Origin: Nitrospirota bacterium
Lineage (GTDB): Bacteria; Nitrospirota; Leptospirillia; Leptospirillales; Leptospirillaceae
DNA: 43,553 bases
Reading direction: 5' to 3'
Assembly (NCBI GenBank): GCA_021826965.1
Contig: JAKAYA010000014.1
Location: 1 to 43,553 of the forward strand
The position numbers were made by a program, and so were the translations under genes. Positions 16,423 to 24,255 of this stretch are shown here, in pieces. The notes beneath the pieces are model-generated. The model saw only the letters and a program-made list of their open reading frames with translations. It made no database searches and was not told the DNA's origin. How positions within the stretch are numbered: position 1 is the first letter of the stretch; each line of letters opens with the position of its first letter.

Positions 16423-17262
16423 TCAGGGGATCCCGACCTTCGCGAATCCGCCCAACTGAAACTGGTTCGGGCCTGGCACGGCCAGAAGCTGGGTGGACAG
16501 GGGAAGACTGTTCTTCACGACATTCGAAGGAACACTGATGTTCACGATGTTCCAGTCCTGGGGGTTGTTGAAAGTTTTCCGGGTGATCAGAATGTCCGGT
16601 CCTTCATGTATGACGAAGACGATCCGGTTCTTCCAGAGTGTCCGAAAATGCGCCCGGGTCTCCATCCGGAGGCCCATGGCCGGATCCCCGATCAGGACGT
16701 TCTGCCTGGAAACGCCTTTGACGACGACAAAATGCTTGTACCCGTTGATCTCGATCAGGACGATGGCCGGAAGGGAAAGCGCCATCAGTTTGTCCAGGGA
16801 CAACTGGTACCCGTCCGACTTGTATCCGAGAGATCCGAGGAATCGCTTGATATCGAGCAAAGAGAAGCCGTGCTTGCGGATTTTCTTTTTGTCTCCCGTC
16901 TTGTACATGAACCGGAAGGCCTCTGTCTCGGTCGTCGGTCGCAGATACTCGTACGTCAGCAAGGTCGCAATCGCCGCCGAGCCGCAGCTGAAATCATATT
17001 TCTGGCGTACCACGTCCCGGAACCGGAGCTCGGCATAGCTTTGCGAGGGAACCGTCAAAACGCCGGTCGGCGTGGAGTTCAGAAAAACAACGCCGGCAAA
17101 GTCCGGTTTCGCGCTTAAAAGAACCGCCACCACACCCCAGAAGAGTCCCCGGCACAACCCGGACATCCGTCTTCTCGCCGGACATGCGGATTCGGCCGTC
17201 CGCTTCTTCGCGGGAATCTCTGCCTCTTTCCGGACAATCTTCACCCGTTCATCCCGCTTCAT
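16423..17262 (-). CDS. C39-family cysteine peptidase, FapD-like
   Basis: The 279-residue protein has an N-terminal membrane/signal segment (GLFWGVVAVLLSAKPDFAG). A papain-like C39 domain follows, with the catalytic Cys93 in YDFSCGSAAIATLL, His177 in GYKHFVVVKGV and Asp193 in LIGDPAMG. Unlike bacteriocin exporters, there is no ABC transporter attached. A stand-alone periplasmic C39 peptidase next to small exported proteins and a barrel is the hallmark arrangement of the Pseudomonas fap operon (FapD). It probably cleaves or controls the exported subunits or the pore. ATG 17262 is the best start, though its ribosome-binding site is weak. Confidence 0.85.
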   Translation of the reverse strand: MKRDERVKIVRKEAEIPAKKRTAESACPARRRMSGLCRGLFWGVVAVLLSAKPDFAGVVFLNSTPTGVLTVPSQSYAELRFRDVVRQKYDFSCGSAAIATLLTYEYLRPTTETEAFRFMYKTGDKKKIRKHGFSLLDIKRFLGSLGYKSDGYQLSLDKLMALSLPAIVLIEINGYKHFVVVKGVSRQNVLIGDPAMGLRMETRAHFRTLWKNRIVFVIHEGPDILITRKTFNNPQDWNIVNISVPSNVVKNSLPLSTQLLAVPGPNQFQLGGFAKVGIP

Positions 17263-17327
17263 CGGCAACCGGCTCTTTCCTGCAAAAATCCCATTCCGGG
17301 AGGGCTTCCTCCTCCCGGAATGGCGTG

Positions 17328-17681
17328 CTATTTGATGAACTTCAGGTTCAGGTTCACACTGCTGTCGATCATGACATTGTTTCCCGAGTTCTGAATGACA
17401 TTGACGATACCGGAGTCCCCCGAAAACGCGTTCCCTTTGATTCCGTTGCTGATCGTCTGACCGGTATTGCCCATCGACGACCCCTGCAACATGGACGCCG
17501 GGTCGATTGCCGGATCGCCCAATCCTTCTCCGCGCACCCGGTCCAGTCGACTTCCGGCTTGCGGGTTCCCCAGGCTTTCCTCCAGCGACTGAATGGCCGG
17601 AGACTGGGCCCGGACAACCGGAGGAAAGAGTCCGATCGCCAGCCAGAACATCCACAGACTCGTTGCGACAATCCGTTTCAT
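17328..17681 (-). CDS. Exported amyloid-like subunit candidate, small
   Basis: The 117-residue product has a signal peptide (SLWMFWLAIGLFPPVVRAQ). Its C-terminal half carries GNAFSGDSGIVNVIQNSGNN (residues 83-102) followed by alternating VMIDSSVNLNLKFIK. The motif is shared with the proteins at 15640-16389 and 17760-18278. There are no cysteines. Gly/Asn-rich sequence with alternating hydrophobics fits a beta-strand-forming secreted subunit, perhaps a nucleator like FapB. It follows the 172-residue protein by 78 bp, with a terminator between them, and precedes the peptidase gene. A GAGGGG element lies a few bases before the ATG. Confidence 0.72.
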   Translation of the reverse strand: MKRIVATSLWMFWLAIGLFPPVVRAQSPAIQSLEESLGNPQAGSRLDRVRGEGLGDPAIDPASMLQGSSMGNTGQTISNGIKGNAFSGDSGIVNVIQNSGNNVMIDSSVNLNLKFIK

Positions 17682-17726
17682 CCTGTCACCCCTCGCCTTT
17701 TTCCGTACTACCCGGCTCCCGGAAAA

Positions 17727-17752
17727 ACAAAGGGGGCAAAAGCCCCCTTTGT
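17727..17752 (-). terminator. Intra-operon rho-independent terminator
   Basis: On the minus strand an 11-bp stem, ACAAAGGGGGC / GCCCCCTTTGT with a TTTT loop, is followed by TTTTTCC. It sits 8 bp after the stop of the 172-residue exported protein and 46 bp before the next gene. Part of the transcripts would end here, giving the first gene more message than the rest. Confidence 0.88.
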
Positions 17753-17759
17753 CCCGTGA

Positions 17760-18278
17760 TTAATGAAGCCCAGCGCTGTTGTTGACGTTGACGGTCTGCA
17801 TCGAGGAGTTGTTGACTCCGGATTCCTGGCTGACGTTCATGACGCCGGACGCATTTTCGAAGGCATTGTTGTTGATGCTGTTCGGATTGTGGTTGTCGTA
17901 GATCGGCGCATGCTGGTTGTTGGTCACCGTCTGGCTCAGATCATTTCTGGACAGGGCGTTCCCCGAAATCGTCAGGCTTCTGGATCGCGAAACGGAGACT
18001 CTTTTGGAATTGTTGGCGTTGTCGTTGGCGCTGATCCCCACGTTTCCGACAGTCACGGTCGTCGTCCTGGTATTGGTCATACTGTGCGAACCATTGCTGA
18101 AGGCCTTGGCGGTCGCATTGCCGGACGATGTGGAGTTGGATTTGGAACCGGAATTTGATGCGGATTTCGAACTGCTGCTCCCCGAAGAGGAGGGTGGAGG
18201 AGGAGCGGCCTGGGCGATGATCGGCAAGGAGAAGAACGCGGCGACGGTGGCGACGGCGAGAACTTTTTTCATTTTCAT
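17760..18278 (-). CDS. Exported Ser/Asn-rich amyloid-like protein, first gene of the locus
   Basis: The 172-residue product has a classical signal peptide (MKMKKVLAVATVAAFFSLPIIAQA). A Ser/Gly/Asn-rich low-complexity region follows (residues 27-70), then Thr/Val/Asn-rich strands such as TTTVTVGNVGISAND. The C-terminal motif NNAFENASGVMNVSQESG (137-154) is followed by SSMQTVNVNNSAG. No cysteine or tryptophan is present. The motif recurs in two other exported proteins of the locus. AAAGG precedes the ATG. It is the promoter-proximal gene behind a sigma-54-like promoter and is followed by a terminator, so it may be the most abundant, fibre-forming subunit (FapC-like role). This function is inferred. 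Confidence 0.78.
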   Translation of the reverse strand: MKMKKVLAVATVAAFFSLPIIAQAAPPPPSSSGSSSSKSASNSGSKSNSTSSGNATAKAFSNGSHSMTNTRTTTVTVGNVGISANDNANNSKRVSVSRSRSLTISGNALSRNDLSQTVTNNQHAPIYDNHNPNSINNNAFENASGVMNVSQESGVNNSSMQTVNVNNSAGLH

Positions 18279-18379
18279 GGCGAAAACCTTTCTGCAGAAT
18301 TGTTGGGAAGCACACGAATGAATACACCCGAGATCGTGTCGGCCGGAACACCGGAGCCCGGCCTGTCGGTTCCCTCTCA

Positions 18380-18396
18380 TACAATCTGCATGCCAG
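18380..18396 (-). promoter_or_regulatory. Sigma-54-type promoter for the amyloid-like locus
   Basis: The minus strand reads CTGGCATGCAGATTGTA, close to the sigma-54 consensus TGGCAC-N5-TTGCA. The -24 GG is conserved and the -12 element is GT instead of GC. The start would lie near 18370, about 90 nt before the ATG of the first exported protein. The neighbouring gene encodes a sigma-54 activator. Confidence 0.6.
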
Positions 18397-18542
18397 ACTC
18401 CAGGATCCTCCGCAGAATGGTCTTTTGGCTCCTCCACCCCCCCGACAATCCTTCCAATGGAAGGGCCCGGAGCCCAGGACAGATTTTTTTCGAGAGATTT
18501 CGCCACTCTTTCTTGAGGACGATCGGAACGGACCCCGAAAAT

Positions 18543-18582
18543 CCCGTCGAAACTGTCCACTTTTCCGGACAGTTTCGACGGG
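18543..18582. repeat. 16-bp perfect inverted repeat, possible upstream activator site
   Basis: The arms CCCGTCGAAACTGTCC (18543-18558) and its exact complement (18567-18582) flank an 8-nt spacer. It lies about 150-190 bp upstream of the sigma-54-like promoter, a usual distance for enhancer-binding activators. It also lies 158 bp downstream of the activator gene's stop, so a transcriptional stop is an alternative, but neither side has a long T-run directly after the stem. Confidence 0.6.
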
Positions 18583-18739
18583 CAGAATCCCTTTTTCCCC
18601 ATCAGGAAACCTTCTTGCGGCAAGACGGATGGACTTCGCGGTCCGATTTCCGGAAAACTGGACAATCCGTCAGTCCTTATCGCATGGCTTGGTCGAAAGA
18701 AAGAATGTACGGGGACTCGGAAGTGCTCAGGAGGAGCGT

Positions 18740-20137
18740 TCAGACGGAGAGATTGTGCTTTTTGAGCAGATCATAAAGTGTCGTGCGCGTCACACCGAGT
18801 TCGCGCGCCGACCGGGAGACGTTGTTCCCGAACTTCTGGAGGGCCGTCCGGATCGTTTCGCGCTCGACGCTTTCCCGGATTTCCCGGAGAGTCTTGCCGG
18901 ACCCGTCTGTGCGAAGGCAAACCTTGCCCAACTGCAGGTCCGCGGGAAAGATGACGGGCCCGTCGCTCATCAGAACGGCGCTCTTGATCTTGTTGATCAG
19001 CTCCCGGACGTTCCCCGGCCAGGAGTATGACTGGATCTCCGCCAATGCCTCGGGGGAATAGGATTTGGCCTTTGCACCGTATTCAGCCGCAAAACGTTTG
19101 CAGAAATACCGGGCGAGGAGTGTGATATCACTCCCCCTGTCGCGCAGAGGAGGGAGAGAGAGGCGCAGGACGTGAAGACGGTAATAGAGGTCTTCCCGGA
19201 ACCGTCCTTCCCGGCACGCTTTTTCCAGATCGATGTGAGTTGCGGCGATAATCCGAACGTCGACAGGAATTTCCACGGGGCTTCCGACACGCTGGATTTT
19301 TCCGAACTGAAGAACACGGAGAAGGTTGACCTGGAGTTCGAACGGCATGTCTCCGATTTCGTCAAGCATGATCGTCCCGTGATTCGCCGCTTCGATATGA
19401 CCGATCTTGCGGGAATGGGCCCCCGTGAAAGCCCCTTTTTCATATCCGAACAACTCCGACTGGATCAGATTCGCGGGAATGGCTCCGCAGTTCAGGGTGA
19501 CAAATGGACCGGACGCTCTTTTCGACCGTTCGTGGATGGCCCTTGCAACAAGCTCTTTCCCCGTCCCGCTTTCCCCGGTAATCAAAACGCAGGCGTCGAC
19601 ACCCGCGATCTTTCGAATGCTCCGGAAACATTCCAGCATGGCCGGGCTGCTTCCCACCATGTCGAACTCCTCCGGATGTTCATCGGGATCCCCTCCGTTG
19701 CTCTCGATGCAGTCGATCCGGGCCATTCCATGAGCGTGTCCCAACGTCATTTTCAGACGTTCCGGGTCCAGAGGGTACCGATGGAAATCGAAACAGTTCT
19801 CCCCAACCTGACGAAGGATGTCCCGTTGATCTGCCATGCCGGGCTCCAGAAGTGCGATCCACCGGATACACGTATCGGACAATTCCGACAGAAACCGGAA
19901 AGCGTCCTGCGCATTCTTCTTTCCCAGACAGAGAATTCCGAGACCCACCGGCCTGCGACGCACAGACTGACGGACATCTTCGGGGGTTCGCACCGGAAGG
20001 AGGGTCCATTCGTCCTTCAATGCGGAAAGGTCTCCTTCGAGAAAGAATTCGTTGTCTTTCCCGAAGATGTAGGCCTTGCGTGAAAGGACCGGCAGATTCT
20101 GATCAAAGCAGGAACGGGAATCGAGATTCATCATCAT
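18740..20137 (-). CDS. Sigma-54-dependent transcriptional activator (VpsR/FleQ-like)
   Basis: The ~465-residue protein has three parts. An N-terminal ~140-residue domain resembles a receiver fold without an obvious phosphorylatable Asp in the usual context. A central AAA+ domain contains Walker A GESGTGKE (188-195), the sigma-54 contact loop GAFTGA (235-240), Walker B IMLDEIGD and an arginine-finger region FREDLYYRL. A C-terminal Fis-type HTH ends NVSRSARELGVTRTTLYDLLKKHNL. Overall it resembles VpsR-like regulators of biofilm matrix genes; c-di-GMP control is possible but not visible. Three tandem ATGs (20137, 20134, 20131) make the exact start uncertain. It is transcribed toward the amyloid-like locus and is probably its activator. 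Confidence 0.88.
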   Translation of the reverse strand: MMMNLDSRSCFDQNLPVLSRKAYIFGKDNEFFLEGDLSALKDEWTLLPVRTPEDVRQSVRRRPVGLGILCLGKKNAQDAFRFLSELSDTCIRWIALLEPGMADQRDILRQVGENCFDFHRYPLDPERLKMTLGHAHGMARIDCIESNGGDPDEHPEEFDMVGSSPAMLECFRSIRKIAGVDACVLITGESGTGKELVARAIHERSKRASGPFVTLNCGAIPANLIQSELFGYEKGAFTGAHSRKIGHIEAANHGTIMLDEIGDMPFELQVNLLRVLQFGKIQRVGSPVEIPVDVRIIAATHIDLEKACREGRFREDLYYRLHVLRLSLPPLRDRGSDITLLARYFCKRFAAEYGAKAKSYSPEALAEIQSYSWPGNVRELINKIKSAVLMSDGPVIFPADLQLGKVCLRTDGSGKTLREIRESVERETIRTALQKFGNNVSRSARELGVTRTTLYDLLKKHNLSV

Positions 20138-20316
20138 CCGCCGACTCTTTTTTGTCGTCCTCCGGCAACAGGCCGGACAGAGGCCCATCCTCTTCCGGAC
20201 GAAGGGAAGACCTCTTCCTCCCTTCCTGTCCGGACCAGATTCTCCACAGGGACTTCACTCTTTCCTCTTCGAAGAAGAGCCCGGGAAGAATAAACCTTTT
20301 TTAATGATTCAAGGGA

Positions 20317-20344
20317 ACTATACACCCGTGCCGATAGAAGGCAA
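20317..20344 (-). promoter_or_regulatory. Candidate promoter of the sigma-54 activator gene
   Basis: On the minus strand TTGCCT (20339-20344) and TATAGT (20317-20322) are separated by 16 bp, in the AT-rich part of the region upstream of the activator. The leader would be about 170 nt. The -35 is weak. Confidence 0.3.
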
Positions 20345-20391
20345 GGTCAATCATGAATAAAGATAAAATTGAAATCAATGTGAAAAATTGA

Positions 20392-20420
20392 TTGACATAG
20401 CTCTCCTACTAAAGTAGGAG
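20392..20420 (+). promoter_or_regulatory. Orphan TTGACA element with 7-bp inverted repeat
   Basis: TTGACA (20392-20397) is followed by CTCCTAC-TAAA-GTAGGAG (20403-20420), a perfect palindrome where a -10 region would lie. It looks like a repressor-controlled promoter, but no plus-strand gene follows within 250 bp. It may instead be an operator for the divergent activator gene. Confidence 0.4.
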
Positions 20421-20469
20421 TTTCTCGATCAGGAAAGATATCCCCGAATCTTGCAAAGCTGTTCCAGCA

Positions 20470-20508
20470 AAAAACAAAAAAGGAAGACGGGAATACCCCG
20501 CCTTCCTT
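20470..20508 (-). terminator. Rho-independent terminator downstream of the cytochrome gene
   Basis: On the minus strand an AAGGAAG-G-CGGG / CCCG-T-CTTCCTT stem with a 5-nt loop is followed by TTTTTGTTTTT. It is ~175 bp beyond the cytochrome stop. A second hairpin, GTGCCGT/ACGGCAC, lies between them at about 20538-20563. Confidence 0.8.
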
Positions 20509-20682
20509 CATCTTTGCGCTAAAACCACATTTAGGACGTGCCGTTTCGGAAAATCACGGCACCACGATCCCGGTTCCCGACTTTTCGGCGATCGTAACGA
20601 CTGGCAGTTCCAGAATCCAGCCGCGGCGCAGGAGGACTTCGCGCCGGTGCCGTGGTCCCTTTCACAAATGCCAGAACACTTT

Positions 20683-21240
20683 TTAACGGGCCGATGCGAC
20701 CCCGATATATTCGGGCTTCAGATCGGACGCCGATTCTTCATGGACAGGCTGCTTGCCCACCCAGTCGGCCGAACCGGTCACACAATCCATGTCTCCGCCA
20801 CAACCGAGACTTCTTTCATACAGGACGGCTTCCCATGCCTGTTTGTCGGTAATCTGACCCGCGCTGACGAAACCGACCATGGCCGGCTGAAGCGGGGAGC
20901 CGTTCGTCACGACCCAGACCATTTCTCCGGAGGTCCGGACCTGATCGAACTGATGATTGGTGAAGTTCCGTGGACTGGGGTCCATTCCGGCCGCCCCCGG
21001 TCCGTCTCCCTTGCCGCCGACCCCATGACAGGTGTAACAGGTGCCCGCTCCCTCGAAAACCTCTTTTCCCTTGGCGATCACCCCCGCCGTCACGGGGAAA
21101 GGGGGTTTCATGGCTTTCGCCGCAGCGATCTGATCTGCCGGAACCCGTGGTTTCAGAATGTCGAGCTCCGCAGAATAGGCTGTCACCGTCATCAAGCCCA
21201 AGACCGCCGTACCCAACACTGCTCCTGCCCATTTCTTCAT
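20683..21240 (-). CDS. Exported mono-haem c-type cytochrome
   Basis: The 185-residue protein has a signal peptide (MKKWAGAVLGTAVLGLMTVTAYSA). Its single haem-binding motif CYTCH (68-72) sits in a class I-like context, GKEVFEGAGTCYTCHGVGGKGDGPGA. A likely methionine ligand is in PAMVGF (Met121). Two further cysteines (147, 153) in LGCGGDMDC could form a disulfide. It should be a periplasmic electron carrier; in an acidophilic iron oxidiser it could take part in Fe(II) or other respiratory electron transfer, but that is inference. GGGAGG precedes the ATG. No other gene shares its transcription unit. Confidence 0.9.
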   Translation of the reverse strand: MKKWAGAVLGTAVLGLMTVTAYSAELDILKPRVPADQIAAAKAMKPPFPVTAGVIAKGKEVFEGAGTCYTCHGVGGKGDGPGAAGMDPSPRNFTNHQFDQVRTSGEMVWVVTNGSPLQPAMVGFVSAGQITDKQAWEAVLYERSLGCGGDMDCVTGSADWVGKQPVHEESASDLKPEYIGVASAR

Positions 21241-21698
21241 AATCGATCCTCCCGAAAAACCGTTGTTGGAGTCTGATGGCATCCAAGAAATCGGCCTGTA
21301 TCCAATCTCTTTTCCGGACCACACAACACAATCGGAACGCGAAAATCCGGACTGTCGAAACCAGACCCGGCAGATTGATTCTTTCTGCAAAACGCATCCG
21401 TATCCTTACTTCTGGGACAAGAAGGGCCATGGGGTAAAACCGGACGCGGATATTCTTAAAGGTACCTCCGATAGCGGATTTGTCAAGGAATAGGGGAAAG
21501 CCCTGTTTTGAACAACCTTTTTGAAAATTCTCCTGGCCCGGGGGGCTTCAGCCTGACCAGTGGACACGTCCGATCGGACCCGGTACCGATGCGAAGGGGC
21601 GCTTGAAATTTCTGACAAGTCCGGATAATCTAATTCTTCGTGTTCAGATTCCAGAAAAACTTATGCGCTTTATGCCAGACGGAAGGACTATTCCCCAA
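21241..21698. other. Divergent intergenic region between cytochrome and bS22-like gene
   Basis: About 460 bp separate the two divergent genes. It must contain both promoters, but I find no convincing -35/-10 pair for either. A TTGACA at about 21482-21487 (minus strand) lacks a well-spaced -10. No coding signal is recognised. Confidence 0.35.
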
Positions 21699-21788
21699 AT
21701 GTCGAGTGTGATCAAAAAACGCCGCAAAAAAATCCGGAAACACAAGTACAAGAAACTTCGCAGGGCATCCCGCCACAAAAAGAAATAA
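21699..21788 (+). CDS. bS22/AURKAIP1-COX24-domain mini-protein
   Basis: The conserved part is only 29 residues, MSSVIKKRRKKIRKHKYKKL followed by RRASRHKKK. It matches the very basic AURKAIP1/COX24 signature (SVIKKRRKKMRKHKYKK) of small ribosomal-subunit-associated proteins. Such mini-genes are often missed. The ATG at 21699 has GGAAGG about 12 nt upstream. In-frame ATGs at 21663 and 21672 would add 9-12 residues and cannot be excluded. A GATCCGGA/TCCGGATC hairpin follows directly (21792-21814). Confidence 0.75.
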   Translation: MSSVIKKRRKKIRKHKYKKLRRASRHKKK

Positions 21789-21842
21789 CCGGATCCGGAC
21801 CACGCTTCCGGATCTGGCCCGGTGCGCGACAAGCCCCGCTCT

Positions 21843-22085
21843 TCAGGTCGTGGGTGTTTTCGAGGACAACGCCGATGGGGTCGGCGCGATCAATATTTTC
21901 AGGGTTTTAAGGGCGGGACACGCCCGGTTCGCCTGTGAAGTGGGCGATGCGGCAAGGTTTCCGGCAGCAGCAACCCACCGAAGCGACTCGGGAGAGGGTT
22001 GCTCAATGCTGCTCATGGTCGCGACTGAATGGCCGCGACTGAGCGCAGCAGGAATCTCCGGCCTTCAGGCCGGGTAAGGATGCCA
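21843..22085 (+). pseudogene. TnpB (IS200/IS605 OrfB) 3' remnant with right-end hairpin
   Basis: The frame from about 21850 encodes FEDNADGVGAINIFRVLRAG, then HARFACEV, and ends ...SAAGISGLQAG. This is the C-terminal tail typical of IS200/IS605-family TnpB proteins (zinc-ribbon/RuvC-III region NADGVGAIN, and the terminal GIPGLQAG). The stop is embedded in the element's subterminal hairpin CCGGCCT-TC-AGGCCGG (22058-22073), followed by TAAGGATGCCAAC. Everything upstream of the last ~75 codons is missing, so it is a dead fragment. In intact elements this segment also encodes the 3' scaffold of the guide omega-RNA. Confidence 0.75.
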
Positions 22086-22098
22086 ACAGAGGGAGTTC

Positions 22099-22545
22099 TT
22101 GCGCTTGAGCGAACGAAAAATCGCCATCGGCTCCATTTTCGTCCTGTTTTTTCTTTCCGTAGGGATCCTGACCTATCAGGAAGGAGAAATTTCGGATCTG
22201 ACAAACAAGCTCCATCAGGCGAAGGTCCGATCCGAAGTTCAATCCGGTAAACCCCTGTCTTTTTCCGAGAAGACGGCGCCTTCTTCCGCCAACGGAAGCT
22301 ATGAACTGGACGTTTACAAGGCTGTCTCCGCCATCCGGGATTTTCAGCCCATGTTGCCCCCGGAAATCAGTCGCGGAATGTCCTGGTCAATCAAAAACCG
22401 TGCGAGGCTTCATTTTATCGGCGGGAATCTTGTCATTCTCGAACTTCAGAACCCCCGGGGAAATGTCTTGCCCGTTTTGTTCCAGATTCCGGATCCCGGT
22501 CAGTCCGTCACCTGGCGATACCTCTACGGATTCGCTCCTTCCTGA
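22099..22545 (+). CDS. Single-pass membrane-anchored hypothetical protein
   Basis: The 148-residue protein has an N-terminal membrane helix (IAIGSIFVLFFLSVGILTY), a short coiled-coil-like stretch (EGEISDLTNKLHQAKVRSE), and an extracytoplasmic domain with DVYKAVSAIRDFQPMLPPE and ARLHFIGGNLVILELQNPRG. The first possible start is TTG 22099, but GGGAG is only 3-4 nt away. TTG at 22105 gives better spacing. It begins 14 bp after the TnpB right-end sequence, so the insertion may have altered its promoter. I do not recognise a family. Confidence 0.6.
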   Translation: MRLSERKIAIGSIFVLFFLSVGILTYQEGEISDLTNKLHQAKVRSEVQSGKPLSFSEKTAPSSANGSYELDVYKAVSAIRDFQPMLPPEISRGMSWSIKNRARLHFIGGNLVILELQNPRGNVLPVLFQIPDPGQSVTWRYLYGFAPS

Positions 22546-22607
22546 CATTTCTCCTTCCGTTTCCTTTGTTTTTACGCTTTTCGAACGCCATGAGAATTTG
22601 CCGACAG

Positions 22608-22952
22608 TCAATGTGAGGACGTCCGGGGCAGAACCAGGATTTCTCCTGGCAGAATACGGTGCTCTTTTTCGCGGGCGATCCGTTCCATTTCGAAGGGATC
22701 TTTCCTGAGGGCATTTACGTGTTCGCGCAGGACTTCGGTGCGCTTCATGAGCGTTTCTTTGTGACGGGCCAGATCCCTTGCCTCCCAACGGTAACGGATC
22801 AGGGGGGCGATCCCCGTATCCGCGGACAGGAGGGCGCCCGTCCCGTACAGGATCATGGCCGCCCCGGACACAAGAAGCATATAAATCAGGAACCGCGATC
22901 CGCCCGAAGCAGGCGGGGGAGAAGGTTCGATCGTCGGAATCGCGCGGGCCAT
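22608..22952 (-). CDS. ftsB: FtsB/DivIC-type septum formation initiator
   Basis: The 114-residue bitopic protein has a short cytoplasmic tail, one membrane helix (FLIYMLLVSGAAMILYGTGAL) and a coiled coil (RYRWEARDLARHKETLMKRTEVLREHVNALRKD). The FtsB/DivIC signature DPFEMERIAREKEHRILPGEI follows. It is a cell-division scaffold protein that pairs with FtsL/FtsQ. It starts 10 bp after enolase; an eno-ftsB pair is common in bacteria, which strengthens the call. Confidence 0.85.
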   Translation of the reverse strand: MARAIPTIEPSPPPASGGSRFLIYMLLVSGAAMILYGTGALLSADTGIAPLIRYRWEARDLARHKETLMKRTEVLREHVNALRKDPFEMERIAREKEHRILPGEILVLPRTSSH

Positions 22953-22962
22953 CCCGTCAGCT

Positions 22963-24255
<1,293 letters not shown>

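Noticed and set aside
18543-18582. The 16-bp inverted repeat as a simple terminator
   Set aside because: It is 158 bp from the activator's stop and lacks a T-run next to the stem on either strand. A regulatory site is at least as likely, so it is listed as a repeat.
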